Positions 1 to 7,909 of a stretch of DNA of 22,672 nucleotides are shown here, one piece after another. Each line of letters opens with the position of its first letter. Positions within the stretch are counted from its first letter, which is position 1. Made by a program: the position numbers and the translations under genes. The DNA is taken from positions 1 through 22,672 of the forward strand of contig JAFZGH010000318.1 in assembly GCA_017555465.1 (NCBI GenBank). The letters run 5' to 3'. The stretch comes from Akkermansia sp. GTDB lineage: Bacteria > Verrucomicrobiota > Verrucomicrobiia > Verrucomicrobiales > Akkermansiaceae. Under the pieces are notes generated by a model that saw only the letters and a program-made list of their open reading frames with translations, was not told the DNA's origin and did not search any database.

Positions 1-35
1 CAAAAAAAGGATACGTCAGGATGTCGAGAATGAGC

Positions 36-65
36 TTGACGATACGGTAGAGTATAGGCTAGACT
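36..65 (+). promoter_or_regulatory. Candidate sigma70 promoter for the 103-981 gene
   Basis: A TTGACG -35 box (36-41) and a TAGACT -10 box (60-65) are separated by 18 bases. Transcription would start near base 72, giving a leader of about 30 bases. That leader contains a small perfect hairpin, GCAGC-GGT-GCTGC (77-89), and no SD before the ATG. Confidence 0.5.
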
Positions 66-102
66 GTGACGATTCTGCAGCGGTGCTGCTTGTGAATGTG
101 AT

Positions 103-981
103 ATGAAAGGAAAGAGTGTAGCAGGATTGGTGGCCGGTTTGCTGCTGGCGGGAGCTGCGGGTGCTGTGCTGGGGCGCCGGCGCAGGCGAAGTGTGGCGGT
201 GCCCGCTAAGCCGGAGCAGAAATTCCAACCAGAGGAAACACCGGAACATGCGGCTTTGCGCGAAATCCTGGAGCGTTCGGTGGCTTATAATGATGCTTTG
301 TATGAGCGTGTGAGCGTTTTGGAGAGGACTGAGGATGCAGCGGGGCGTCCGCAGTTGCTGAAGAGTCTGACTTTCGAAAATCAGGAGGAGCGCAAAAATA
401 TTGATGCGTTGAGGGCTGCTTTGCAGGCGAGATTGAATGACCTGGGCTATGGCTTTTCAGGAATTGATGGTTTTGTGGATTTGATCAGCGAGTTTCGTCT
501 CAAGACGCTGGAGCAGCAGGACAAACACCTGCAGTTATACGAAAGGGTGCGACTTCTGCCTGGTGTGACGGATTCGCCGGAGTTGCACGCGTATCTGAAA
601 CTAGGGTATAGTGATACGCTTCAGAAACAGGCGGATACGGATGCCCAGATTCGCCGGGCGATGGAGGAGCAGCGTGAGATTATGCTGCGTGCAGGCCGTG
701 CGTTGGCCCGGGTGAATGATGTTGAAAGTGCAGCTGCGGTGCAGGGGGAGTTGCTGGCTGGTAATAAGCGCTACCAGGAGCTGACGGAACGTATGTGCTT
801 ATATCGCTATGATGACCCGGAGGGAGCTGCGGATGCGGTGGCCGCCCTGAAGTCCATGTATGCCGCGCTGATTCCTCCGTTGCAGGCTCAGGCGGTGCAG
901 CTTCAGCAGAAGGGGTGTTTTGGTGATGCTCGTCTGGTTGATATTCTGGGTCGCTTGCTGCCTGCTGGTGTGCAGAATTAA
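103..981 (+). CDS. Hypothetical membrane-anchored coiled-coil protein (292 aa)
   Basis: I do not recognise this protein. It opens with a short Ala/Gly/Leu-rich hydrophobic segment (about residues 5-24) followed at once by a run of arginines, the usual shape of a single N-terminal membrane anchor with its following side in the cytoplasm. The remaining 250 or so residues are charged and helical, rich in Glu, Gln, Leu and Arg, with heptad-like stretches (about 55-110 and 140-240) suggesting coiled coil. No catalytic motif is visible. The ATG at 103 has no SD; it fits the promoter at 36-65 and gives a complete N-terminal anchor. The gene is followed by 71 non-coding bases that seem to hold a separate promoter for the ABC transporter, so it is probably monocistronic. 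A structural or scaffolding role at the inner membrane is possible but unproven. Confidence 0.75.
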   Translation: MKGKSVAGLVAGLLLAGAAGAVLGRRRRRSVAVPAKPEQKFQPEETPEHAALREILERSVAYNDALYERVSVLERTEDAAGRPQLLKSLTFENQEERKNIDALRAALQARLNDLGYGFSGIDGFVDLISEFRLKTLEQQDKHLQLYERVRLLPGVTDSPELHAYLKLGYSDTLQKQADTDAQIRRAMEEQREIMLRAGRALARVNDVESAAAVQGELLAGNKRYQELTERMCLYRYDDPEGAADAVAALKSMYAALIPPLQAQAVQLQQKGCFGDARLVDILGRLLPAGVQN

Positions 982-1002
982 TTTTCTGGCTGCGTTAGTG
1001 GC

Positions 1003-1031
1003 TTGCATCGGCAGGATTATTGTGGTAATGT
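1003..1031 (+). promoter_or_regulatory. Possible promoter of the ABC transporter operon
   Basis: TTGCAT (1003-1008), a 17-base spacer and TAATGT (1026-1031) preceded by TGG, an extended -10 arrangement. Each box matches the consensus at only about half its positions. It lies 21 bases before the ATG at 1053, in the only gap ahead of the four-gene operon. Confidence 0.3.
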
Positions 1032-1052
1032 GAAACAGTTACTGAATTTTTT

Positions 1053-2786
1053 ATGCTGGAAGCGCGCAATATATGTCTGGAGGTTGATAATGAGGGCGAA
1101 AGCTTATTTTTGCTCAGTGATGTGAATTTCTGCATTCCACGCGGGCATTTTGCTGCTATTGTGGGGCCGTCCGGGTGCGGTAAGACGACATTGCTCAAGG
1201 CAATTGCTGGTATTAAGGAGACTACTTCCGGCTCTTTTTACTGGGAAGGCCGGGATTTGGCAGAGGATGGTGATTTTGAACCGTACGAGATTGGCTATGT
1301 GCCGCAGTTCAGCATTGCGTATGAAGAATTGACGGTGGATGAGAATGTGGAGAGTTCGGCGCGGCTGCGGGTGGATGCTGATGAGGATGAACTGGATGCT
1401 ATTATAGATAATGTGCTGGAGGAAACCGGGCTGAGCGAGATTGCTGACCGCCCGGTGAAGTTGCTTTCCGGTGGGCAGAAACGCCGCCTGGCATTGGCGA
1501 TGGAGCTGGTGAGCCGCCCTCGTATTCTGTTGTGCGATGAGGTGACCAGCGGCCTGGACCCGCGTTCGGAACGGGAAATTGTGGAGTTGTTGCACCAGCT
1601 GAGCATGAAGGATGGTCGCATTGTTATTTCGGTGACGCATAGTCTGGCTCAATTGGAACTGTACGATAGCATTCTGGTGATGGTGCGTGGCAATCTGGCG
1701 TACCACGGCTCACCGGAGTTGATGGTGCATTATTTCGGGGAGCGTGATTTTGAGGAGGTGTATCCGAAGCTGGCGATGCGTGAGCCGGATGAATGGCGGC
1801 AGAGCTGGCTGAAACACCGCGCTGATTATTACCAGCGGTTGGAAAAGAAGCATATTGACAAGTTTGTGGCGGCGGGACTGCCGCTGCCGCAGCCCGGAAA
1901 TCAAGGTGCTGCAGAGGAGGAGGGTGTGTCTCAGCCGTCTTTTATGGCGCAGTTCTTCACGCTGCTGAACCGCCGTTTCACGATTTTGTTCCGCGACCGC
2001 ACGCAGCTTTTGTTGCAGGTGGCCATGATTGTGATTTTCCCGATTCTGGTGGCTTTGTTCTCCAGCAAGGGGCAGGACCAGCTGCTTCAGCTGACAGATA
2101 CCATGGGAAATGATCTGGCGGCTGAGGTGCAGGCGCAGCAGGAGCAGGCTGAAGTCCGGGCTCGCGTGGGGTCTGCTGTGTCGGGGATTATCATGTTCCA
2201 GGTGATTTTGCTTGGGCTTATGGGCTCCAATAATTCATCGCGTGAGATTGCCGGTGAGCGTCTTATCATGGAGAAGGAAAAGTTTGCCGGTACGAGTCCG
2301 GGAGCTTATCTGGCTTCCAAGCTGGTGTTTCTGAGTGTGCTGGTGCTGGTCCAGAGTTTGTGGATGTTTGCGTTTGTCCAGTATTGCTGGCCGCTGCGCG
2401 GAGATGTGGTGAATCATCTGGTGTTCCTTCTGCTGGCTAATGCGGCGATGACTTCTGTGTGTCTGGGAATTTCTGCTAACTGTAAGAGCCCGGACCAGGC
2501 GTCGCTGCTGAGTATTTATCTGGTGGGCTTCCAGTTGCCCCTCTCGGGGGCGGTGCTGGCGCTGCCGGAGTTTGTGGAGGCTTTTACCCAGCCGTTTATT
2601 TCGGCCTATTGGGCCTGGAGCGGTAGTGTGAATGGTGGCTTGGAAGCGGAGGTGCTCAAGGCGGTGAACAGTATTGTGCAGACTTCTTTTGCGGGGAACC
2701 TCCCATGCTTCCTGGTGCTGCTGGGGCATATTGTGTTCGGTGTTGTGCTCACTTACATCGGGGTGCGCCGCACCCGCTGGGAATAA
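1053..2786 (+). CDS. ABCG/ABC-2-type half-transporter: ATPase fused to permease (577 aa)
   Basis: One polypeptide carries an N-terminal ABC ATPase and a C-terminal ABC-2-type membrane domain, the order used by ABCG (White-type) half-transporters, which work as dimers and usually export lipids, sterol-like molecules or drugs. In the ATPase the Walker A is GPSGCGKT (residues 38-45), the Q-loop glutamine is at 85, the signature LSGGQKRR begins at 138, the Walker B RILLCDE is at 157-163 with catalytic Glu163, and the switch His is at 196 (SVTHS). A charged linker (about 225-310) leads to roughly six hydrophobic segments between 320 and 570. All ATPase motifs are intact, so the protein should be active. 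The substrate cannot be read from sequence. It is the first gene of a plus-strand operon: the next ORF starts 24 bases downstream. The start ATG has no SD. Confidence 0.9.
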   Translation: MLEARNICLEVDNEGESLFLLSDVNFCIPRGHFAAIVGPSGCGKTTLLKAIAGIKETTSGSFYWEGRDLAEDGDFEPYEIGYVPQFSIAYEELTVDENVESSARLRVDADEDELDAIIDNVLEETGLSEIADRPVKLLSGGQKRRLALAMELVSRPRILLCDEVTSGLDPRSEREIVELLHQLSMKDGRIVISVTHSLAQLELYDSILVMVRGNLAYHGSPELMVHYFGERDFEEVYPKLAMREPDEWRQSWLKHRADYYQRLEKKHIDKFVAAGLPLPQPGNQGAAEEEGVSQPSFMAQFFTLLNRRFTILFRDRTQLLLQVAMIVIFPILVALFSSKGQDQLLQLTDTMGNDLAAEVQAQQEQAEVRARVGSAVSGIIMFQVILLGLMGSNNSSREIAGERLIMEKEKFAGTSPGAYLASKLVFLSVLVLVQSLWMFAFVQYCWPLRGDVVNHLVFLLLANAAMTSVCLGISANCKSPDQASLLSIYLVGFQLPLSGAVLALPEFVEAFTQPFISAYWAWSGSVNGGLEAEVLKAVNSIVQTSFAGNLPCFLVLLGHIVFGVVLTYIGVRRTRWE

Positions 2787-2810
2787 TTTGATAAACTCAT
2801 CTGATTGATT

Positions 2811-3251
2811 ATGGCAAGAAAAAGACGCTCTTCTAAGAATAAGAAATCACAGCTGCCCCTGGCTCTGGGGGGCGGGGGTGCTGTCTTGTTGCTGGCGATT
2901 ATCGCGGCAGTGGTGATGAAGCCTTCGGAAAACCGGGAGGATTCTTCTGACGCCCGCTTCCGTGTAGCTGATTACCGTTATGATGCATCGCGCCTGACGG
3001 GAAATTCTTACACGCTGACAGGAAGAGTGGAAAATATCGAGACTTTGGGTAATGACCGCATGGTGGCTGTTTCTTTGCCTAATAATCCGCAGGAACGTCT
3101 TCCGCTGCTGGTGCGCAGTGGGGTGACAGGCCGCGTGAATCTGACTCGTGGTGATACGTTTACTTTCCATGTGGTGTGTCGCAATGGGCATGATTCTCAG
3201 GGTGGAGAGGTGAAGGGTATTATGGTTGTAGAAAAAGTGGAGGCTGAATGA
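2811..3251 (+). CDS. Hypothetical single-pass membrane protein with OB-like soluble domain (146 aa)
   Basis: A very basic N-terminus (MARKRRSSKNKK) is followed by one Gly/Ala/Leu transmembrane segment (about residues 17-38), so the rest should face the periplasm. The soluble part is beta-rich, with alternating hydrophobic residues around YTLTGRVENIE and MVAVSLPNN and a final GEVKGIMVVEKV strand. This is reminiscent of small OB-fold domains, but that is a guess from pattern only. I rejected CcmE because the haem-binding histidine motif is missing. The ATG at 2811 is preferred over an in-frame TTG six bases upstream. It sits between the ABC transporter (24-base gap) and the large exported protein, whose start overlaps its stop, so it is cotranscribed and probably works with one of them. 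Confidence 0.75.
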   Translation: MARKRRSSKNKKSQLPLALGGGGAVLLLAIIAAVVMKPSENREDSSDARFRVADYRYDASRLTGNSYTLTGRVENIETLGNDRMVAVSLPNNPQERLPLLVRSGVTGRVNLTRGDTFTFHVVCRNGHDSQGGEVKGIMVVEKVEAE

Positions 3252-5158
3252 TGAAGAGTACTGTTTTTTATATGTTGTTGTGCGGTGGTCTGCTGGCGCA
3301 TCCGCTGGCTGCTCAGGGCTTGGGTAATCCCCAGCCCTCGCAGGGGACTCCGCAGGCTCAGGGCGCTGATACACCCAGAATCGGCCAGTCGTATGTGGAT
3401 ACGCAGGGCGGAGAAACGCCGAATCCTCAGGTGCTGGGTATGGAAATGCCCCTGCTTGATCCAGCCAGCAACACCATGACCTACAATGGGGCTAAGATTG
3501 ATGTGGGCAATAACGAGCTGGTGCGTGCCCGTTTTGAAAAATACCTTTCGCAGAATCCGGATGATAGCACAGAGTCGAAGCGTTATCGTAAGAAAATGAA
3601 TGCTTTGCTGAAACTTACCCAGAAGTCGGCCCGGTCGAAGCGCGAGGTGGGGAGTGAAACGCTGCTCAAAATTGGTACCGGCTTGTACGAAATGAATGAA
3701 TACGAGGGGGATGCCGGGCAGGCTTCTTCGCTGGCCAGTGCTATTGCCAGCGCCTTGTCTGCCCAGTATGCCAACCGCGCCCGCAGTCAGCAGAATGAAG
3801 CTCTGGAGAAGGAAATTGATAAGCTGGTGAGCAAGACAAACCAGCTCGAGAGCCGCAATACGGGCAAGGGGACTCCCGGTGGCAAATCCAAAGATGGGAA
3901 TGGTCAGAAAACGGTGTCTAATACGTACTTGATTTCGCACAATAAAGCCAAGGTGTCGAAGATGACGGCTTCCGGGGTCAAGAATGATGCGGATAGTATT
4001 GCTGCGTTGGAGCTGTCGAAAATCAATTTCCAGAGTACGATTGTTTCCATGCTTATGCAGCGCCGCTTCAATCACGCATTGATTGGAGCCCAGTCATACC
4101 GCCACATTTTCCGGGATGGCGATACAACTCTGAAGCTGGATAGTGAGTCTCAGGCTGCTAAGTTGTTTGAGGGCGGTGTGGGGCTTCCTCCTACGGTGAA
4201 TACCATGGCGACTATTGCCGCCAATATGCGCCGGGATGTGGACCAGAACATGGAAGCTGTGGATAATATGCTGGCGCAGAACAAGCTGGGGGCTGCTACT
4301 CAGAGTCTGATTCAGGCTGTGGCGCTGGGAGAATATATGGAGAGTGTGGCGACATTCCCGGTAGAGGGCCGCCGCCGTATTTCCGAGTATTGGACGCTGC
4401 GTAAGAAGGCTCTGCCCGCGCTGAATGCCCGGGATTATGGGGCGCTGGAGGAAATTGCTGCCAAAATGAAAGAGCTGGATGTGGATTTCGATGATTCGAT
4501 GCTTACGAGTTATTGCGCTGGTCGCAAAGCGCAGAGTGATCTGCACCTGCGCAATGCGGCCAAGGCTCTCAAAGCCGGGGATGATGACCGGTTCAACGAG
4601 GAAATTACTAAGGCTGGCAGTATCTGGCCGAAAAATCCGAATCTGGTCAAGGGGCGTGAGCAACTGGAAAAACTGGATAATCAGGATCCGGTTCGTGATG
4701 AGTTCCGCACTTTGATTGCCCGACAGGAATACCGCACTGTTTATAATGAGCAGGATAAGTTTGAGGTGGTGGCGCTGGATCCGGAATTGAAGCAGCAGTA
4801 CAAGGAGGCTATTACTGTCATCGGTACGATTGATGGCATGCTGGAGCAGCTGGATGTCATTGCTCGCCAGGATGCGGTAATGGGAGCCTGCATGGCTTAT
4901 GAAACGCTGCTTGAACGTGGTGAACAGGATCCCCGCTTTAAGGCTGATTCCCGGTATCGCGATGCGTTGAACCGCTTTGCGCTCGCTGCGCATGATTTTA
5001 CTCAGGCTCTCGAAAAGGCCAGAGATTGTGAAAAGCGCCGTGAATATGGTTCGGCTCTGGCCAATTATTATCGCGCCCAGTGCCTCTATCCGAATTCGAC
5101 GGCAGCCGGGGCAGGGGCCCGCCGACTGACGGAGGTTATTCTGCAGGCTCAGTTCTGA
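3251..5158 (+). CDS. Large exported helical protein of unknown function (635 aa)
   Basis: A clear signal peptide (MKSTVFYMLL, then CGGLLAHPLAA) ends with a likely cleavage before Gln22, so the protein is exported. A Pro/Gln/Gly-rich linker (about 22-75) leads into a long, mostly alpha-helical body with no recognised catalytic motif. A heptad-like stretch lies around residues 185-205, followed by a Gly/Lys-rich flexible segment. The C-terminal half (about 350-630) has TPR-like helical hairpins, including a motif near the end containing YGSALANYYRAQCLYPN. Tandem ATGs occur at 3248 and 3251; a GGAGG (3239-3243) lies seven bases before the second, which also gives the TGATG stop-start overlap seen elsewhere in the window. 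It is the third gene of the ABC transporter operon and a candidate periplasmic partner of it; this is inference from position. Confidence 0.8.
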   Translation: MKSTVFYMLLCGGLLAHPLAAQGLGNPQPSQGTPQAQGADTPRIGQSYVDTQGGETPNPQVLGMEMPLLDPASNTMTYNGAKIDVGNNELVRARFEKYLSQNPDDSTESKRYRKKMNALLKLTQKSARSKREVGSETLLKIGTGLYEMNEYEGDAGQASSLASAIASALSAQYANRARSQQNEALEKEIDKLVSKTNQLESRNTGKGTPGGKSKDGNGQKTVSNTYLISHNKAKVSKMTASGVKNDADSIAALELSKINFQSTIVSMLMQRRFNHALIGAQSYRHIFRDGDTTLKLDSESQAAKLFEGGVGLPPTVNTMATIAANMRRDVDQNMEAVDNMLAQNKLGAATQSLIQAVALGEYMESVATFPVEGRRRISEYWTLRKKALPALNARDYGALEEIAAKMKELDVDFDDSMLTSYCAGRKAQSDLHLRNAAKALKAGDDDRFNEEITKAGSIWPKNPNLVKGREQLEKLDNQDPVRDEFRTLIARQEYRTVYNEQDKFEVVALDPELKQQYKEAITVIGTIDGMLEQLDVIARQDAVMGACMAYETLLERGEQDPRFKADSRYRDALNRFALAAHDFTQALEKARDCEKRREYGSALANYYRAQCLYPNSTAAGAGARRLTEVILQAQF

Positions 5159-5172
5159 TATCTTTTTTCATC

Positions 5173-6039
5173 ATGCTGGTTACGACGCGTTTTGCACCCA
5201 GTCCGAGTGGTCCTCTGCATGTCGGCCACTTGCTGGCGGCACTGCAGGCGCGTCGGCTGGCTGATGCCCATGGGGGCCGCTGCCTGCTGCGTGTGGAGGA
5301 TATTGACCAGAGGGCCCAGCATCCGGAGTATCTGGTGCTGATGTATGAGGATTTGCGCTGGCTGGGGCTTCATTTCGATGGCGAGGTGATGGTGCAGACG
5401 CAACGCTTTGGCGTGTACGAGCAGGCTCTGGATGAATTGCGCCGCGCAGGGGTGCTCTATCCCTGTTTTTGTACCCGCTCGGAAATTAAGGCTCAACTGG
5501 CGGAAATGGGGCGCGCTCCGCACGCGACTCTGGGGTATTTGTATCCCGGAACCTGCCGCCGTTTGTCAGATGCTGAAGTGGCGGAAAAACTGGCGGCGGG
5601 CATTCCTCACAGCTGGCGGCTGGATATGCGGCGTGTCCAGGATTTGATTGGCTGCCCCACCTGGCATGATATGCACCGCGGTACGCAGCGTTGTGTGCCT
5701 ACTGCGTATGGTGATGTAGTGCTGGCGCGCAAGGATTTTCCTGCCAGTTATCATCTTTCTGTTGTTATTGATGATGCGGCACAGGGAGTTTCGCATGTGA
5801 CACGTGGGGCAGATTTGTTTGATGCTACGCACATTCACCGGGCCTTGCAGGGTGTGTTGGGGTTGCCGGTGCCGCTGTATTGCCACCATGCACTCTTGCG
5901 GGATAATGCTGGTAAGCGTCTGGCCAAGCGGGATGGGGCGCGTTCCATCGCTTCCCTGCGCGAGACAGGATTCAGCCCGCGGCAGGTGCTGGATTCGTTG
6001 CATTCGGCGTTGCAACGCGGTGGTGTGTGGTGGGTGTAG
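5173..6039 (+). CDS. gluQ: Glutamyl-Q tRNA(Asp) synthetase (288 aa)
   Basis: GluQ activates glutamate and attaches it to the queuosine base at position 34 of tRNA-Asp, a tRNA modification rather than aminoacylation for protein synthesis. The protein is a class I Glu-type synthetase catalytic domain: FAPSPSGPLHVGHL near the start contains the HIGH-like motif, and KRLAKRDGARS near residue 255 is the KMSKS-like loop. A zinc-site pattern is visible (CFC near residue 98, and YPGTC further on). At 288 residues it lacks the anticodon-binding domain of full GltX, which is what separates GluQ from GltX. I chose ATG 5173, 14 bases after the preceding stop, because it places the first beta strand (VTTRFAPSPSG) at the N-terminus; an earlier in-frame start would lie inside the upstream gene. 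There is no SD. The stop lies one base from the convergent sigma-factor stop. Confidence 0.9.
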   Translation: MLVTTRFAPSPSGPLHVGHLLAALQARRLADAHGGRCLLRVEDIDQRAQHPEYLVLMYEDLRWLGLHFDGEVMVQTQRFGVYEQALDELRRAGVLYPCFCTRSEIKAQLAEMGRAPHATLGYLYPGTCRRLSDAEVAEKLAAGIPHSWRLDMRRVQDLIGCPTWHDMHRGTQRCVPTAYGDVVLARKDFPASYHLSVVIDDAAQGVSHVTRGADLFDATHIHRALQGVLGLPVPLYCHHALLRDNAGKRLAKRDGARSIASLRETGFSPRQVLDSLHSALQRGGVWWV

Positions 6040-6040
6040 T

Positions 6041-6706
6041 TTATGTTTCCTGTTCGCGGATGTAGGCAATCTCTTTTTTGAGAATTCCGCCCACCCGGTG
6101 CTTTGCCAGGTAGACCTGTGCCATGCTTACTCCCAGCCGCCGCCGCACTTCTGTGGCGCTAAGCCCCTGGAGTACGTTGTAATCAAAAATCTGGAACTGC
6201 CGCGGTGAGACTCGCATCTTGACTCGCTCCAGCGCAGCTTTCATTACATTCTGCTGCCATTCGCGCTCCCAGATTTCGGTGAAGTTGTTGCCTGAGGTAT
6301 CGGGTACATTCTCTACCGGCTCGTGGGCTGCGGGGGCTTCGGTTGTGCTGGTGGGGGGCTGGGAAATTCTGCCACGCATGCGGAACTGGTCGTTGATGCG
6401 CCAGCGGGTCACATTCCACAGCCACATCTTGAAAGAGCCTCGTTCCGGGTCGTAGGTGTTCTTGAGGCTTTGTTTGGCAATGGTGAGCACGGTTTCCTGC
6501 ACTACATCCCAGGCTTCGTCCTCGCGCAGTCCTGCCTTGAGTGCTACGGAGTAGATGAGCCGCCAGTAGGTGCGGTAGAATTCATCCCAGCTGCGCTGGT
6601 CCTTCCAGTCACCCAGGCGCATGATGAGGCTACGCCGCGTGCGGGCAGCAAGCTGTTCCAGCTCGTTGTCGCTTGGGTCAGGGATGGATGATGATTCTTG
6701 TATCAC
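6041..6706 (-). CDS. Sigma-70 family (ECF-like) RNA polymerase sigma factor (221 aa)
   Basis: The two-domain layout of group 4 sigma factors is present. Region 2 (roughly residues 40-85) contains WDEFYRTYWRLIYSVALKAG and DEAWDVVQETVLTIAKQ, which bind core polymerase and the -10 element. A Pro/Thr/Ala-rich linker follows, then region 4 (about 165-215), with SPRQFQIFDYNVLQGLSATE and a helix-turn-helix RRRLGVSMAQVYLAKHRVG for -35 recognition. No region 1.1 or 3 is seen. The start is uncertain: no ATG is in frame, so GTG at 6706 or TTG at 6712 must be used; I prefer GTG. A four-codon ATG ORF in another frame ends across this GTG. No anti-sigma factor lies beside it, so control is probably not by an adjacent anti-sigma. 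It is divergent from the amidase pair, which makes those genes natural candidate targets. Confidence 0.85.
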   Translation of the reverse strand: MIQESSSIPDPSDNELEQLAARTRRSLIMRLGDWKDQRSWDEFYRTYWRLIYSVALKAGLREDEAWDVVQETVLTIAKQSLKNTYDPERGSFKMWLWNVTRWRINDQFRMRGRISQPPTSTTEAPAAHEPVENVPDTSGNNFTEIWEREWQQNVMKAALERVKMRVSPRQFQIFDYNVLQGLSATEVRRRLGVSMAQVYLAKHRVGGILKKEIAYIREQET

Positions 6707-6768
6707 TCGCAAAACATAGTATCAGATTTTATCAAGAACGCAAGCTAGAAGTACGCCGGGCGGTGACG

Positions 6769-6828
6769 TATAAAATGCCGGACTGAAACATTTTGAGCTT
6801 GTGGACGGCAGTGCAGTAGTGGTAGAGT
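6769..6828 (+). promoter_or_regulatory. Divergent intergenic region with two candidate promoters for the amidase pair
   Basis: Two candidates are visible. The upstream one has a good -10, TATAAA (6769-6774), but a weak -35, TAGAAG (6746-6751, spacer 17). The downstream one is TTGTGG (6799-6804), 18 bases, TAGAGT (6823-6828); from it transcription would begin near 6835, after the first in-frame ATG (6833) and just before the ATG at 6845. Confidence 0.35.
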
Positions 6829-6844
6829 AGGGATGCACTTGGAA

Positions 6845-7909
6845 ATGAGACGATACATGCGGTATGTTCTGACGATGTTGCTGGCGCTGTTGATGTGCCA
6901 GCCCATGGTTCTTTGTGCTCAGGGGAAGTGGATGTTGTCTGATGTGGAAGGTGTAGAGTATGTGAAGCTTAGCGATGTTTGGCGTTTCTACCGTTTTACT
7001 CCGAAAACGGGACGCCCGGGGTGCGTTTCCTATGGCAGCGGCAAGCATGTGGTCTCGCTTAAGGAGGGGCAGCAGGATTTTTATGTGAACAACTATCGTT
7101 ATGTGCTTTCTCACCCGGTCCGAGAGGTGGGGGGGGAACTTATGATTTCCTCGGTGGATATGCGGAAGTTGGTGGATCCGGTGCTGCGTCCGCGTTTTTC
7201 TCCGCAGAATCGGTTGCGAACGGTGGTGCTGGACCCGGGCCACGGCGGGCACGATGCCGGGGCTGTAAGTGCATACGCGAAGGAGAAGGATTTGAACCTG
7301 GCCGTGGCTCGTAAACTGGGACGTATGCTGGAGAACCAGGGATACCGCGTGGTGATGACCCGTGATGGCGATTACTTCCTGACGCTTCAGCAGCGTGTGG
7401 CTATCGCCAACAGTGTTCCGGATTCTGTGTTTGTGAGTATTCACCATAATTCAGGGCGGCGCGCCGCCAGTGGTATTGAGACCTTCACTCTGGCGCCCCA
7501 GGGAACCACTTCTCCTTTTGCCCGTTCCCATCGGTTTGATGAGCTTGCCGGTAATAATCAGGATAGTGAGAATATAGCCCTCGCTACGGCGGTACACAGC
7601 CGCGCGATCCTCGGCTCAGGTGCTGTTGACCGCGGTATTCAGCGTGCTCGTTTCTCGGTGCTCTGCACGATTAAGCGCCCGGCCATTCTGTTTGAGGGTG
7701 GCTTTGTTTCGAACCCTGAAGAATGTAGAAAGATGGCAACATCTTCCTACCAGAATATGCTGGCTCACAGCATATGCCAGGGCATTGTGGCTTATAATAA
7801 TACCGTGTGCAAACCGACCCGCAAGGTGGCATCTGCCACATCGGAGGCCGGGCGTGTGCGCACCAGTATATCAGGTGCCCGGGTGGGCAGCAGTTCCAGG
7901 AAAAAGTGA
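6845..7909 (+). CDS. Exported N-acetylmuramoyl-L-alanine amidase, Amidase_3 type (354 aa)
   Basis: This zinc amidase cuts the bond between N-acetylmuramic acid and the stem peptide of peptidoglycan, as in daughter-cell separation and wall turnover. A signal peptide (to about LCA, residue 25) directs it to the periplasm. Residues 28-115 form a separate N-terminal domain with repeated hydrophobic and Tyr/Phe positions, resembling the stalk-like domain related to copper amine oxidase N-termini; it is shared with the next gene. The catalytic domain starts at RTVVLDPGHGGHDAG: zinc ligands His133, Glu147 and His200 (SIHHNSG), and catalytic Glu284 (LFEGGFVSNPEE), are all in place. The C-terminus is short and basic. 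I prefer ATG 6845; ATGs at 6833 and 6857 are alternatives. The stop overlaps the next start as TGATG, so the two amidases are translationally coupled. Confidence 0.9.
   Translation: MRRYMRYVLTMLLALLMCQPMVLCAQGKWMLSDVEGVEYVKLSDVWRFYRFTPKTGRPGCVSYGSGKHVVSLKEGQQDFYVNNYRYVLSHPVREVGGELMISSVDMRKLVDPVLRPRFSPQNRLRTVVLDPGHGGHDAGAVSAYAKEKDLNLAVARKLGRMLENQGYRVVMTRDGDYFLTLQQRVAIANSVPDSVFVSIHHNSGRRAASGIETFTLAPQGTTSPFARSHRFDELAGNNQDSENIALATAVHSRAILGSGAVDRGIQRARFSVLCTIKRPAILFEGGFVSNPEECRKMATSSYQNMLAHSICQGIVAYNNTVCKPTRKVASATSEAGRVRTSISGARVGSSSRKK

Noticed and set aside
2811..3251. CcmE haem chaperone
   Set aside because: It shares one N-terminal membrane helix and a beta-rich domain, but the C-terminal haem-binding His motif and other ccm genes are missing.
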